DNA from: Cytobacillus oceanisediminis 2691
GTDB taxonomy: Bacteria > Bacillota > Bacilli > Bacillales > Cytobacillaceae
NCBI RefSeq assembly: GCF_007678455.1
Contig: NZ_VEEP01000001.1
Coordinates: 248,001 to 312,000, forward strand
Reading direction: 5' to 3'
Length of the DNA stretch: 64,000 nt
Positions 36,657 to 45,791 of this stretch are shown piece by piece. The position numbers and the translations under genes were made by a program. The stretch's first letter is position 1; each line of letters begins with the position of its first letter. Under the pieces are notes generated by a model. That model saw only the letters and a program-made list of their open reading frames with translations. It did not search any database and was not told the DNA's origin.

Positions 36657-37562
36657 ATGGCGAAAAACTTCACAATGGAATTTACTGCCGGGATTTCTGA
36701 CGAGGGAAAGATGCTGAGGGAATTTCTCAAACAGATGGAAATCTCTAAATCGGCTCTTACTGATATTAAGTTCAAGGGCGGATTTATTTCCGTGAATGGT
36801 CAGGAAGTGAATGTCAGGTACATCTTAAAGCCTGATGATCGAGTCAGAATTGAATTCCCTCCTGAAATTCCTTCTGAGGGAATGAAGGGAGAAAAGTTCC
36901 CTCTTTCCATTATTTATGAGGATGATTACTTACTGGTGGTGAATAAGCCTTCAGGCATGAACACGATACCTTCCAGGGAGCATCCGTATGGCAGTCTTGC
37001 CAGCGGGCTGATCGGATATTATGAAGAAAACGGAATATCTGCTACTACCCATATCGTTACCAGGCTTGACAGGGATACGTCAGGGCTGGTGCTGATTGCG
37101 AAACATAGTCATGTTCATCATTTGCTCAGTAAGCAGCAGCGTTCTGGCGGTGTAAGCCGGAGCTATGAGGCATTAGCTGAAGGAATCATCGAGCAGGATG
37201 AGGGAACCATTGAAGCTCCGATTGCGAGGAAACCTGACAGCATCATCGAGCGGGAAGTCCATTCAAATGGACAATACGCATGTACTCTGTTTAAGGTTGC
37301 TCAACGGTATGGTGTCTTCACTCATATACACCTCAGGCTGAAGACCGGCAGGACCCATCAAATCCGAGTACACATGAGCTTTATTGGCCATCCGCTGCTT
37401 GGTGATACTTTATATGGGGGCAATAAAAATAAAATAGCAAGACAGGCATTGCATTGCCGGGAACTTCTTTTCACCCACCCTTTTTTACATAAGGAAATGC
37501 ATTTTACCGCAAGTCTCCCAAAGGATATGCAGGAAGTGCTGAAAGAAGGCAAATCGTTATAA
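36657..37562 (+). CDS. yjbO: RluA/RluD-family pseudouridine synthase YjbO
   Basis: RNA pseudouridine synthase of 301 residues from ATG 36657, with AGGAG about eight bases upstream. The catalytic Asp is D138 in HIVTRLDRDTSGLVLIAK. An S4-like N-terminal segment (SALTDIKFKGGFISVNGQEV) precedes the catalytic domain, and the C terminus has LKTGRTHQIRVHMSFIGHPL, characteristic of the RluA family. The exact target uridine in rRNA or tRNA is not deducible. It corresponds in position to B. subtilis yjbO. A terminator overlaps its stop codon. Confidence 0.93.
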   Translation: MAKNFTMEFTAGISDEGKMLREFLKQMEISKSALTDIKFKGGFISVNGQEVNVRYILKPDDRVRIEFPPEIPSEGMKGEKFPLSIIYEDDYLLVVNKPSGMNTIPSREHPYGSLASGLIGYYEENGISATTHIVTRLDRDTSGLVLIAKHSHVHHLLSKQQRSGGVSRSYEALAEGIIEQDEGTIEAPIARKPDSIIEREVHSNGQYACTLFKVAQRYGVFTHIHLRLKTGRTHQIRVHMSFIGHPLLGDTLYGGNKNKIARQALHCRELLFTHPFLHKEMHFTASLPKDMQEVLKEGKSL

Positions 37563-37579
37563 AAGCGATTTGCCTTTTT
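37547..37579 (+). terminator. Terminator of yjbO
   Basis: AAGGCAAATCG, inside the last codons, pairs with CGATTTGCCTT and is followed by TTTT, so the stop codon sits in the loop. Confidence 0.9.
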
Positions 37580-37671
37580 AACATTTCTCTCAAATATTTC
37601 ATCAGATAAATCCACTCAAAAAATCAAACGATAAAGAAGTAATAAATGAAATATGAAGGAGGAAGCAGCAC

Positions 37672-38757
37672 TTGAACATCTATAAAAACGGAAAAGTAAT
37701 AGCAGTTTCTGCTGTCATGTTATTAGGTCTTGCAGCATGCAATACCAACAATGATGAAGCGATGGATTTGCGTGATAACAGGGTGACCACCCTGGGGAAA
37801 GACCAGGCTGGTTATTGGGATAATGATGCCAACAGAATAAAGCAGCAAAGACGAAGAGCTGAAATAAATGCTGCTAAAGGAAATAAGACTGGCCCTAAGA
37901 TTAATCAGAATGGCATGAATGCAACAAGTGAAATCATGCAAATGCCTGATGGGTATATTACAGTTGACCCTAACTCTTACAGTACTGAGATTCCAAGTTC
38001 AAAATATCCTCATACCGAAATGACGGAAGGCGGATTGACATTAACAGAAGGCCAACAAGCAGATCTTAATAATATGCGTGAAGATTTGCAGCGAGGCATT
38101 GACGTTGAACTTCCTGATTTCCAAAGGGGAGGGATTCCTGCACCAACAGAGGGGGCTGCTCCTGCTCCACAGCAAGAAGCACCCGCACCTGATCAGGTAG
38201 CTCCAGCTCCACAAGAAAGACCGGCAACTGAACAAGAAGCTGCACCTGCACCTCAAGAAAGACAAGCACCTGTTCCTGAGCAAGGAGCAGCGCCAGCTCC
38301 AGCTCCACAAGAAAGACAGGCACCGGAACAGGAAGCTGCACCAGCTCCAGAGCAAAAAGCAGCGCCAAGTGGAACGGAGATCAGTGATTTTGAATCAAAA
38401 GTCATTGACCTGACAAATGAACAGCGCCGTAAAAATGGCCTGTCAAACCTGCAGCCTGATACAGCCTTAAGTAATGTTGCACAGGAAAAATCAAATGATA
38501 TGCAGGCGAAGAATTATTTTTCGCATACAAGCCCTACTTATGGTTCACCTTTCGATATGATGAGGGACTTCGGGGTTTCATATAATTCAGCTGGGGAGAA
38601 CATTGCGATGGGACAGCCGAGTCCTGAAGAAGTCGTCAATGCATGGATGAACAGTGAAGGTCATCGAAAAAATATTTTAAGTCCGAATTTCACACATATT
38701 GGTGTTGGCCATACATCACAAGGACACTATTGGACACAAATGTTTATTGGCAAATAA
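37672..38757 (+). CDS. CAP (SCP/PR1)-domain lipoprotein
   Basis: A 361-residue surface lipoprotein from TTG 37672 with AAGGAGGA upstream. The signal peptide leads to lipobox LAAC with lipidated C23. A charged region (about 24-150) is followed by a low-complexity segment rich in Pro, Ala, Gln and Glu (about 155-240, PAPQE-type repeats), probably a wall-spanning linker. The C-terminal CAP domain (about 243-361) has NEQRRKNGLSNL, NYFSHTSPTYG, GENIAMG and NAWMNSEGHRKNIL, as in YkwD-type proteins. It interrupts the yjbO-prpE order known from B. subtilis. The function is unknown; a cell-wall or spore role is common for relatives. Confidence 0.88.
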   Translation: MNIYKNGKVIAVSAVMLLGLAACNTNNDEAMDLRDNRVTTLGKDQAGYWDNDANRIKQQRRRAEINAAKGNKTGPKINQNGMNATSEIMQMPDGYITVDPNSYSTEIPSSKYPHTEMTEGGLTLTEGQQADLNNMREDLQRGIDVELPDFQRGGIPAPTEGAAPAPQQEAPAPDQVAPAPQERPATEQEAAPAPQERQAPVPEQGAAPAPAPQERQAPEQEAAPAPEQKAAPSGTEISDFESKVIDLTNEQRRKNGLSNLQPDTALSNVAQEKSNDMQAKNYFSHTSPTYGSPFDMMRDFGVSYNSAGENIAMGQPSPEEVVNAWMNSEGHRKNILSPNFTHIGVGHTSQGHYWTQMFIGK

Positions 38758-38764
38758 ACGGACA

Positions 38765-38794
38765 AAGCTAACCACTAATTCAAGTGGTTAGCTT
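38765..38794. terminator. Convergent hairpin between CAP gene and prpE
   Basis: AAGCTAACCACT pairs perfectly with AGTGGTTAGCTT around six bases. T-runs on both sides are short, so it may terminate inefficiently, but its place between convergent genes supports that role. Confidence 0.7.
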
Positions 38795-38814
38795 GTTCAT
38801 TGTATGGGTATTTA

Positions 38815-39552
38815 TTATATCTCCCTGAACTTTTCGGGAACAAAAGGCATGGTTGAGGGAACAGATATTAATTCCATTTCAGGATAACGAAGAGCTGACA
38901 GTTTGCCGCCAAAAACAGCTCCCGTATCTATATTATAGGTATTATTCAGGATTCTTGGTTCCTTCACCGGTGTATGGCCATAAACGATGACCGCCCTTCC
39001 TTGATAATTCTTCGCCCAATCACGGCGCACGGGAGTCCCGTCTGGATTGTTTTTGCCGGTGATATCACCATAAAGAACAAAGGTTTTAACTTTTGAATTG
39101 CTTTTTCCTATGTACTCTTCACGGATTCCTGCATGGGCTATGACAAGACGCCCCTCATCGAGTACATGGTACAAAGGCGCTGAATCATATAATTTAAGGA
39201 ATTTCTCACGGAAAGAATTTTTCTGTTTCGCATCCAGTGACAGAAATTCTGCAACAGTTGTCTCAAGCCCATGGGCTGTCTGTACTTTATTGCCCAATAG
39301 ATATCGATACAGCTTATTGCAGTGGTTTCCAGGAACATAATAAGCAGCCTTTTTTTTCACGGCAAGTTCCCAAACTAGCTCTGCAGTTTTCAGTGACTCT
39401 GGTCCCCGGTCTGTCAGATCTCCGACAAAAGCAAGCTTCCGGTGCTCCGGGTGGATCGGAATGCCAGAATCCCAGTCATATCCAAGAATTTTGGTGATCT
39501 CTTCAAATTCGGCAAAACAGCCGTGGATATCGCCAATAATATCTAGTTTCAT
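38815..39552 (-). CDS. prpE: Bis(5'-nucleosyl)-tetraphosphatase PrpE
   Basis: Calcineurin-like phosphoesterase of 245 residues, matching the B. subtilis PrpE length (244). That enzyme hydrolyses diadenosine tetraphosphate and is linked to spore germination. The start ATG at 39552 follows AAAGGAGGA by about seven bases. Metal-binding motifs in order are [26 protein letters not shown] and YGHTPV. It is transcribed alone on the minus strand, divergent from mgtE. Confidence 0.94.
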   Translation of the reverse strand: MKLDIIGDIHGCFAEFEEITKILGYDWDSGIPIHPEHRKLAFVGDLTDRGPESLKTAELVWELAVKKKAAYYVPGNHCNKLYRYLLGNKVQTAHGLETTVAEFLSLDAKQKNSFREKFLKLYDSAPLYHVLDEGRLVIAHAGIREEYIGKSNSKVKTFVLYGDITGKNNPDGTPVRRDWAKNYQGRAVIVYGHTPVKEPRILNNTYNIDTGAVFGGKLSALRYPEMELISVPSTMPFVPEKFREI

Positions 39553-39772
39553 GGAGCCATCCTCCTTTTTATCGATTATCATTCCCACTCGTGAAAAAAA
39601 GAAAAGTTTAAATTAAAAAAGGGAATATTATTGAAAAGGCGAGCCTTGAAAACTTACGGTTACAAAACTTATATTACCATCTAATTTCATGGGAAAAAGA
39701 GAAGATAAAAGACAAAGATTTCATTAAATGCTAGTATAATGAAATGTACATAAAGGAAAGGGGGTAAGGTGT

Positions 39773-41152
39773 ATGTCTGAAGAACGTCAAGAATCAGCAT
39801 CCAGGCAGCAAATCAATTCTGAACTGCTGTTGGAAGCACTTTACTCTGAGAAAATTGATGATTTCCGTGCGGAATTTTTAGATTTGCATCCGTACGACCA
39901 GGCTGAATTTTTCAGTGAACTAGATGACGAAGATCGAGCTAAAGTTTATAATTTCCTCTCACCTGAAGAGATGGCTGATCTGTTCGAGAACCTGGAAGCG
40001 GATGAAGAGGATTTCAAGGATGTCTTGGCGCAGATGAATCCTAACTACGCGGCCGACATGCTGTCAAATATGTATGCCGATGACGCGGTGGATGTCCTGA
40101 ATGAGCTTGACAAAGATCAGGTTGCCAGTTATTTGACAATCATGGATGAGGAAGCTGCGCAGGAAATCAAGGATTTGCTGCATTACGAAGAATACACAGC
40201 AGGAAGTATCATGACGACAGAATTCATTGCGATTTCTGCCAACCAGACGGTCAGGTCGGCCATGTATATCCTGAAAAAAGAAGCACCCAGGGCTGAAACG
40301 ATTTACTATATTTTTGTTGTCGATGAGGAGAAGAGACTTGCTGGAGTCATTTCCTTGAGAGACTTGATCGTGGCGGATGACGAGACGATGATCGGTGAAG
40401 TGATGAATGAACGGGTGGTCTCGGTTTCGGTAGGAGAGGACCAGGAAGAAGTAGCGCGGATGATGCGGGATTATAACTTCCTCGCTCTTCCTGTCGTGGA
40501 TTTCCAAAACCATCTCCTTGGAATCATAACGGTCGATGACATCATTGATGTAATGGAAGAAGAGGCATCGGATGACTACTCCAAGCTGGCAGGTATTGCA
40601 GACCTCGACACAGTCGACCGAAATCCATTTACAGCCGCCAAGAAACGCCTGCCATGGCTGATCATTTTACTCTTTTTAGGGATGTTCACAGCAAGCCTGA
40701 TTGGAAGATTTGAGGCTACATTGGATAAGGTTGCAATTTTGGCTGTATTCATTCCTTTGATTGCCGGAATGGCTGGCAACACTGGTACCCAGGCCCTTGC
40801 CGTGGCTGTCAGGGGAATTGCCACTGGAGATCTTGAAAAAGAAAGTAAATGGAGCATTATTCTGAGGGAAGCTGGTACAGGATTGATTACCGGAGCGGTA
40901 TGCGGGATCCTGGTTGCATTTGTTGTTTACTTTTGGAAAGGTGAATTTTTTCTTGGGATTTTAGTCGGTATATCGATCTTTATAACATTAATCATCGCCA
41001 CACTGGCCGGGTCGCTTGTTCCGCTGCTTATGCACAGATTGAAAATTGACCCTGCGGTAGCATCAGGTCCATTTATCACAACGATCAATGATATTATCAG
41101 TATTTTGATTTATTTTGGGATTGCTACTGCTTTTATGAGTTATCTTATCTAA
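39773..41152 (+). CDS. mgtE: Magnesium transporter MgtE
   Basis: Mg2+ channel/transporter of 459 residues. It has an N-terminal helical domain (to about 130) and two CBS domains (about 140-260) that sense intracellular Mg2+. Five membrane helices follow from about 285, with the pore motif PLIAGMAGNTGTQALAV. GGAAAGGGGG precedes the ATG. I looked for an M-box Mg2+ riboswitch in the 220-bp upstream gap and saw none. It lies between prpE and yjbQ, which are closer neighbours in B. subtilis. Confidence 0.95.
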   Translation: MSEERQESASRQQINSELLLEALYSEKIDDFRAEFLDLHPYDQAEFFSELDDEDRAKVYNFLSPEEMADLFENLEADEEDFKDVLAQMNPNYAADMLSNMYADDAVDVLNELDKDQVASYLTIMDEEAAQEIKDLLHYEEYTAGSIMTTEFIAISANQTVRSAMYILKKEAPRAETIYYIFVVDEEKRLAGVISLRDLIVADDETMIGEVMNERVVSVSVGEDQEEVARMMRDYNFLALPVVDFQNHLLGIITVDDIIDVMEEEASDDYSKLAGIADLDTVDRNPFTAAKKRLPWLIILLFLGMFTASLIGRFEATLDKVAILAVFIPLIAGMAGNTGTQALAVAVRGIATGDLEKESKWSIILREAGTGLITGAVCGILVAFVVYFWKGEFFLGILVGISIFITLIIATLAGSLVPLLMHRLKIDPAVASGPFITTINDIISILIYFGIATAFMSYLI

Positions 41153-41217
41153 TAATATCTTTTGCAAGGCAAAACAGCATTAATTACTGTTAATTCTTAT
41201 ATAAAAGGAGGGAGCGG

Positions 41218-43077
41218 ATGGAACAGCATGCTTCGATTACATCACTTGTGATCGTCATTATTGTTGCATTTTTAACACCTATTATATTACACCGCTTAAA
41301 ATTGAGTTTCATACCTGTAGTTGTTGCTGAAATCATCATGGGTTTGATTATCGGTAAAAGTGGCTTCAACATTGTCCATGAGGATGCATGGCTCAGCACA
41401 TTGTCCACCTTGGGATTTTTATTCCTGATGTTCTTGAGTGGGTTGGAGATTGACTTCACTGCATTCTCTGGCGGGAAAAATAAAGGCAGGGCAAAACCCA
41501 ACAGCAAAAAAGAACCAAATACGTTTGTCGTGGCTTCTGTCATATTTGTCGGGATATTCATTGCCTCTCTTGGATTGTCGTATTTATTCGTGCTTGCAGG
41601 GTTTATTGAGAATGTATTTTTGATGACCTTGATCATCTCGACAATCTCTCTTGGAGTGGTAGTTCCTACTCTTAAGGACGCACATTTAATGAAAACAAAT
41701 ATTGGGCAGATCATTTTATTGGTAGCTGTCATTGCAGACCTTGCCACCATGATCCTGCTTGCTGTCTTTGTATCCCTTTATGATACTGGCGGTGGCAACA
41801 CATGGCTGCTGCTCGTGCTTTTTGCTGCTGGTGTAGCACTTTATTTCATCGGCAGATCCTTCAAAAATAGGACGTTCATTAATGCATTGTCCACTGGTAC
41901 CACACAAATTGGCACCCGTGCGGTTTTTGCCTTGATTATTTTATTGGTTGCCATCTCAGAAACAGTCGGCGCGGAAAATATCCTGGGGGCATTCCTTGCA
42001 GGTGTCCTTGTTTCCCTGCTGGCACCTGACCAGGAAATGGTCCATAAACTTGATTCATTTGGCTATGGCTTCCTGATTCCCATCTTTTTCGTGATGGTGG
42101 GGGTCGAACTCGATTTATGGTCACTGTTCAGTGAAAAAAAGCTCTTATTATTGATACCGCTATTACTTTTGGCTTTGTTTTTGTCAAAAATGGTCCCGGT
42201 ATATCTTTTGAAAAAATGGTACGACACAAAGACGGTTCTCGCTGCTGGCTTCCTGTTGACCTCCACATTGTCACTCGTCATCGCTGCAGCAACGATTGGT
42301 GAAAGAATGGAAATGATTTCACCGCAGATGAGTGGAACACTGATTCTGGTGGCAGTCATCTCCAGTGTTTTGACACCAATTTTATTTAAAAAATTGTTCC
42401 CTGAAGAAAAAGCAGAGGAAGTTAAAGTAAAGGTGGCGTTTATTGGCGCCAACCAGATGACACTTCCGGTATCAAGAGCGCTTCAATCTTCTCTTTACGA
42501 ACCAGTCATTTTTCATACAAAACAGGATAAGGCGGAAAAACTGGCGGACACTGTTTTTGAAATCATTGAAATTGACAATTATGATATTGATACACTCGAT
42601 AAGGTTGAAGTGTATGATGCGAATATCATTGTTATATCTACAGGGAATCCCGACCTAAATGCGACCATCGCGGTCAGCGCAAAGGAACGTGGAGTTGAAA
42701 GGGTCATCGCGAGGATTGAAAGTCCAGACCTTGCTGAGCAAGCCCAGGAAGAGGGAATTGAAGTATTCTCTGTTCTTCGTTCAACTGAGTCGCTGCTGCG
42801 TGCGATGATTGAATCACCAGGTGTCATGACCATCTTGACACATCAGGAAAATTCCCTGCATGAAATCAGAATGCTCAATGATCATTTTGACGGTATGACT
42901 CTCAGACGTTTCCCATTCACAGGAGATGTCATCTTTGTCAGGATCCTGCGTGAAAATGAATCAATCGTGCCTCATGGAGATACCGAGCTGAGACTGAATG
43001 ACCGTTTGATTGTCACAGGATCAAAAGAATATGTCGATGAGCTGAAAAGAGAACTCGAATTCTGTTTTTGGTGCTGA
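41218..43077 (+). CDS. yjbQ: CPA2-family cation/proton antiporter with TrkA domains (YjbQ)
   Basis: A 619-residue membrane protein. It has about twelve helices of the Na+/H+ exchanger (KefB-like) fold up to roughly 395, then a cytoplasmic TrkA-N-like domain (VKVAFIGANQMTLPVSRAL) and a TrkA-C domain (about 545-619, FPFTGDVIFVRILRENESIV). It probably exchanges K+ or Na+ for H+ under nucleotide control. The length agrees with B. subtilis YjbQ (614). AAAAGGAGG precedes the ATG. It follows mgtE by 65 bp, so a joint transcript is possible. Confidence 0.92.
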   Translation: MEQHASITSLVIVIIVAFLTPIILHRLKLSFIPVVVAEIIMGLIIGKSGFNIVHEDAWLSTLSTLGFLFLMFLSGLEIDFTAFSGGKNKGRAKPNSKKEPNTFVVASVIFVGIFIASLGLSYLFVLAGFIENVFLMTLIISTISLGVVVPTLKDAHLMKTNIGQIILLVAVIADLATMILLAVFVSLYDTGGGNTWLLLVLFAAGVALYFIGRSFKNRTFINALSTGTTQIGTRAVFALIILLVAISETVGAENILGAFLAGVLVSLLAPDQEMVHKLDSFGYGFLIPIFFVMVGVELDLWSLFSEKKLLLLIPLLLLALFLSKMVPVYLLKKWYDTKTVLAAGFLLTSTLSLVIAAATIGERMEMISPQMSGTLILVAVISSVLTPILFKKLFPEEKAEEVKVKVAFIGANQMTLPVSRALQSSLYEPVIFHTKQDKAEKLADTVFEIIEIDNYDIDTLDKVEVYDANIIVISTGNPDLNATIAVSAKERGVERVIARIESPDLAEQAQEEGIEVFSVLRSTESLLRAMIESPGVMTILTHQENSLHEIRMLNDHFDGMTLRRFPFTGDVIFVRILRENESIVPHGDTELRLNDRLIVTGSKEYVDELKRELEFCFWC

Positions 43078-43087
43078 TTTGGAACGT

Positions 43088-43116
43088 AAACCCGTCTTCC
43101 CGACGGGTTTTTCTTT
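43088..43116 (+). terminator. Terminator of yjbQ
   Basis: AAACCCGTC pairs with GACGGGTTT around five bases, followed by TTCTTTT. Confidence 0.88.
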
Positions 43117-43140
43117 TCAAATGAAAAAATATGGTGTAGA

Positions 43141-43159
43141 ATTAGCACTAGGTACTAAT
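43141..43159 (+). promoter_or_regulatory. FapR operator of fabI
   Basis: ATTAGCACTAGGTACTAAT is close to the palindromic FapR box (ATTAGTAC-N3-GTACTAAT type). FapR represses fatty-acid synthesis genes until malonyl-CoA releases it, and fabI is a known member of that regulon in B. subtilis. The box overlaps the 3' end of a -10-like TAGAAT at 43137. Confidence 0.85.
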
Positions 43160-43188
43160 AACTTGTATTAACAGGGGGATATTTTAAA

Positions 43189-43956
43189 ATGACTCTTTCA
43201 TTGAACGGAAAAACATACGTAGTAATGGGTGTAGCCAATAAAAGGAGCATCGCCTGGGGTATTGCTCAATCTCTCCACAATTCCGGGGCGAATTTGATTT
43301 TCACTTATGCCGGTGAGCGTCTGGAGAATAGTGTCAGGGAACTTGCGGAATCACTCGATCAAAATTATTTAGTTTTACCTTGCGACGTTACAAGTGACGA
43401 AGATGTCGCTAAATGCTTCAAAGAAATCAAGGAAGCAGCAGGTTCGATTTCCGGTGTTGCCCACTGTATCGCATTCGCTAACAAGGAAGAGCTGCAGGGA
43501 GACTATATGAATGTTACACGCGATGGTTTCCTGCTGGCCCATAATATCAGCGCCTACTCCCTGACAGCTGTTGCCAAGGAAGCAAAAGAGCTGATGGCGG
43601 AAGGTGGAAGCATCGTGACTTTGACTTATCTTGGCGGCGAGCGTGCGATCCCGAATTACAATGTCATGGGAGTGGCAAAAGCATCACTTGATGCAAGTGT
43701 CCGCTATCTTGCTGCGGATTTAGGAAAGCACAATATTCGTGTAAACTCGATTTCAGCCGGTCCAATCCGCACACTATCTGCTAAAGGGGTAAGTGATTTT
43801 AACTCGATTTTGAAGGAGATTGAAGAGAAAGCTCCGCTTCAACGAAATACTACTCCGGAAGAAGTCGGCGATACAGCAGTATTCCTTTTCAGCGACATGT
43901 CACGCGGGATCACTGGCGAAAACATCCACGTTGATTCAGGATTCCATATCTTATAG
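43189..43956 (+). CDS. fabI: Enoyl-[acyl-carrier-protein] reductase, NADH (FabI)
   Basis: Catalyses the last reduction of each fatty-acid elongation cycle, converting trans-2-enoyl-ACP to acyl-ACP. The 255 residues show the FabI-type glycine motif VMGVANKRSIAWGIA and the Y-x6-K catalytic pair in NYNVMGVAKASLD. The substrate-binding loop is SAGPIRTLSAKGV. AGGGGG precedes the ATG. It has its own FapR-box promoter and a terminator. In this window it directly follows yjbQ; the thiamine genes that separate them in B. subtilis are absent. Confidence 0.97.
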   Translation: MTLSLNGKTYVVMGVANKRSIAWGIAQSLHNSGANLIFTYAGERLENSVRELAESLDQNYLVLPCDVTSDEDVAKCFKEIKEAAGSISGVAHCIAFANKEELQGDYMNVTRDGFLLAHNISAYSLTAVAKEAKELMAEGGSIVTLTYLGGERAIPNYNVMGVAKASLDASVRYLAADLGKHNIRVNSISAGPIRTLSAKGVSDFNSILKEIEEKAPLQRNTTPEEVGDTAVFLFSDMSRGITGENIHVDSGFHIL

Positions 43957-43964
43957 AAACACAT

Positions 43965-43996
43965 GGCCCGCCGCCTGAGCGGGCCTTATTTATTTT
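43965..43996 (+). terminator. Terminator of fabI
   Basis: GGCCCGC pairs with GCGGGCC around seven bases, followed by TTATTTATTTT. Confidence 0.85.
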
Positions 43997-44041
43997 CAGC
44001 ATTTATGATTCCTTTCAAGCAAATTCATTCATGATTCCGGC

Positions 44042-44068
44042 ACCTATCCTGGGCGGCCGCATACATAT
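44042..44068 (+). promoter_or_regulatory. Candidate sigma-K promoter of cotO
   Basis: AC at 44042-44043, 16 bases, then CATACATAT fits the mother-cell sigma-K pattern (AC, 16-17 bases, CATANNNTA) apart from the last two positions. It is placed about 30 bp before cotO. Confidence 0.5.
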
Positions 44069-44098
44069 AGGGTGAGCGAAGTTTTGGAGGTGCCATAA

Positions 44099-44587
44099 AT
44101 GGGAAGAAAGCGAAGTCGTAAGCAATCTCCTTTGTTTTACATCAATCAGCCTGTTATTGATCTGCCCCAAGCTGATATGCAAAAAAATTATACGATTAAA
44201 AGTGAACCCGATACATCTGAGATTCTGCAAGAACAGGGTGATGTCCTTGTAACTAAAGAAATGATTTTTGAGGATAAGGAGTCATCTGAAGTGAAAGTAA
44301 ACCACCAAGTTGAAGAGAAAGAAAACATTCAATCTGACCAGTCCGATGTCCGAGGGAAGAGAAGTTTCAATGATTATACATTGGAGGAAAAAATCAAACA
44401 CTTAAAGTTTGTTCCCGCATCTGTAGCTAAGGTGAAATACGAATTCATTACGGTGGGAAGATCATATAAGGGATTTTTTATCGAAATGAAGGGAGAAGTA
44501 TTGTTCATCCAATCTGTAACTCCCAGGAAGAAAAGCGTAAGTATTCCGAAGGAGGATTTAATCGACATCAAGAGGGTTGGATTATAA
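44099..44587 (+). CDS. cotO: Spore coat protein CotO
   Basis: CotO (YjbX) is a morphogenetic protein of the outer spore coat made in the mother cell. This 162-residue protein has the CotO N terminus (MGRKRSRKQSPLFYINQP) and a poorly conserved acidic middle. A conserved C-terminal domain follows from about residue 90: YTLEEKIKHLKFVPASVAKV, then KGFFIEMKGEVLFIQ. TTGGAGGTG precedes the ATG. It is convergent with cotZ, as in the B. subtilis coat cluster. The basic start and SH3-like end fit the family; overall conservation is low. Confidence 0.87.
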   Translation: MGRKRSRKQSPLFYINQPVIDLPQADMQKNYTIKSEPDTSEILQEQGDVLVTKEMIFEDKESSEVKVNHQVEEKENIQSDQSDVRGKRSFNDYTLEEKIKHLKFVPASVAKVKYEFITVGRSYKGFFIEMKGEVLFIQSVTPRKKSVSIPKEDLIDIKRVGL

Positions 44588-44590
44588 AAA

Positions 44591-44613
44591 AGGCTTACCA
44601 TTTAGGTAAGCCT
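44591..44613. terminator. Bidirectional terminator between cotO and cotZ
   Basis: AGGCTTACC pairs with GGTAAGCCT around five bases. A six-A run upstream becomes a T-run for the minus strand, so it is strongest for cotZ. Confidence 0.88.
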
Positions 44614-44629
44614 GATTTTCCAGCCTTGG

Positions 44630-45154
44630 TTATCTTGTATTGCCAGGAAGGCTTGAAAGTGGTGAAGCTGCAACTGGGTCAAGGCATGTGACTGCACAGA
44701 AGCAATCCAGGTCTACAGTTAAGCAGATACCAGTCCTGAAGAATTCATTTCTTGATCCGCCAGTCGTGATTTGCTCGCAAGGAGTGTCGAAGCTTTCTCC
44801 TTGGTCACCGCGAGTAGCAAGAAGCTCGAGTTTAGCGCAACAGTTATCATCCACAGAAGTTACGCGGAAGAAGAAAGAGTTGAAGCAGTCAAGCATTTGT
44901 GGTCCGCCGCCATTTGTGCGGATGCGAGTTCCAAACCCTTCGAACGGCTGGCAGTCACCGCAATATAGAATTACCGGGATTGTATCCAACTCAGTAGTAG
45001 GAGTTTGTGCACCTGCAAGCAATTCCTGGATGGATTTATTGCAGCTGACATCACAATCGTTGTCTACATCCACTTCATCCTGTGCATCTGCTATCGCTCT
45101 GAGGACTTCGCACACACAGTTATCCTCACCATGGTTCTTATTTTTGCAACCCAT
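44630..45154 (-). CDS. cotZ: Spore coat/exosporium protein CotZ (CotY/ExsY family)
   Basis: A cysteine-rich structural protein of the spore crust, 174 residues, family CotY/CotZ/ExsY. It opens MGCKNKNHGEDNCVCEVLRA and has more than a dozen cysteines, including DCDVSC, CGDCQPF, DDNCCAK and LDCFCAVTC, used for disulfide cross-linking of two-dimensional crust lattices. AAAGGAGATG lies upstream of the ATG, and a well-placed sigma-K promoter lies at 45199-45225. It is convergent with cotO. CotY and CotZ are similar, so the choice of symbol rests on context. Confidence 0.88.
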   Translation of the reverse strand: MGCKNKNHGEDNCVCEVLRAIADAQDEVDVDNDCDVSCNKSIQELLAGAQTPTTELDTIPVILYCGDCQPFEGFGTRIRTNGGGPQMLDCFNSFFFRVTSVDDNCCAKLELLATRGDQGESFDTPCEQITTGGSRNEFFRTGICLTVDLDCFCAVTCLDPVAASPLSSLPGNTR

Positions 45155-45198
45155 AATAAGTTCATCTCCTTTTTGTTGATATGACCTATTGTCCTTAA

Positions 45199-45225
45199 TA
45201 GAATATGAATCGCCATCCTAATGGT
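45199..45225 (-). promoter_or_regulatory. Sigma-K promoter of cotZ
   Basis: On the minus strand, AC, 16 bases, then CATATTCTA fits AC-N16/17-CATANNNTA exactly. It lies about 45 bases upstream of the cotZ ATG. Confidence 0.75.
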
Positions 45226-45358
45226 GTGGGTGTTTGTCTAATTTTCAATATGTTTCAACAAAAATTAATGACAAAAGTGGACAGGCTCGTGCCTATCCAT
45301 AGGAAATTGCCCAGCATAAGCTGTATTGAATCCAACAAAAACAAAAGTGGGTGAGATT

Positions 45359-45703
45359 ATGGTAAGTTGGCTGGATTTATTTCTTCTGGGGATGGCGAGC
45401 TTCCGCTTGACGAGACTGATTGTATATGATGTGATTACTGAATTTCTCCGTCAGCCATTTCATGAGACAGTGGTGGAGACCCTTGAGGATGGGAGCACGG
45501 AAACCTATATAGAAATTAAAGGTACTGGTTTGAAATATTGGATCGGTGAGTTGTTAAGCTGCCATTGGTGCACTGGCATTTGGTCAGCGGCATTTTTGTA
45601 TTTTGGATATGTGTTGTATCCTCCGCTGGCGATTCCGGCCATCACCATACTGGCAATTGCGGGTATTGCCTCCTTAATCCAGCATGTCCTCATTAAGGAT
45701 TAA
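45359..45703 (+). CDS. yjcA: DUF1360 sporulation protein YjcA
   Basis: A 114-residue membrane protein of the DUF1360 family. The start ATG at 45359 follows GGGTGAG by about five bases. It has a short helix with the conserved FRLTRLIVYD segment and a polar middle. The conserved LLSCHWCTGIWSAAFLYFGY stretch contains two cysteines, and a final hydrophobic helix follows. B. subtilis YjcA is expressed in the mother cell during sporulation (family knowledge). It lies between cotZ and other spore genes. The molecular role is unknown. Confidence 0.85.
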   Translation: MVSWLDLFLLGMASFRLTRLIVYDVITEFLRQPFHETVVETLEDGSTETYIEIKGTGLKYWIGELLSCHWCTGIWSAAFLYFGYVLYPPLAIPAITILAIAGIASLIQHVLIKD

Positions 45704-45731
45704 CCAGCTGGATTTAATGAAATCGTCCAGA

Positions 45732-45759
45732 ACCCCTAAGTAGACTTGTTCATAAGCTA
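45732..45759 (+). promoter_or_regulatory. Sigma-K promoter of the 42-residue gene
   Basis: AC at 45732-45733, 17 bases, then CATAAGCTA at 45751-45759 matches the sigma-K consensus fully. The small gene starts about 33 bp downstream. Confidence 0.75.
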
Positions 45760-45791
45760 CCATATGGACTCTAAATGAAGGGGTTGTCATC

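Noticed and set aside
39553-39772. M-box magnesium riboswitch upstream of mgtE
   Set aside because: No conserved M-box helices or terminator hairpin could be recognised in the 220-bp gap.
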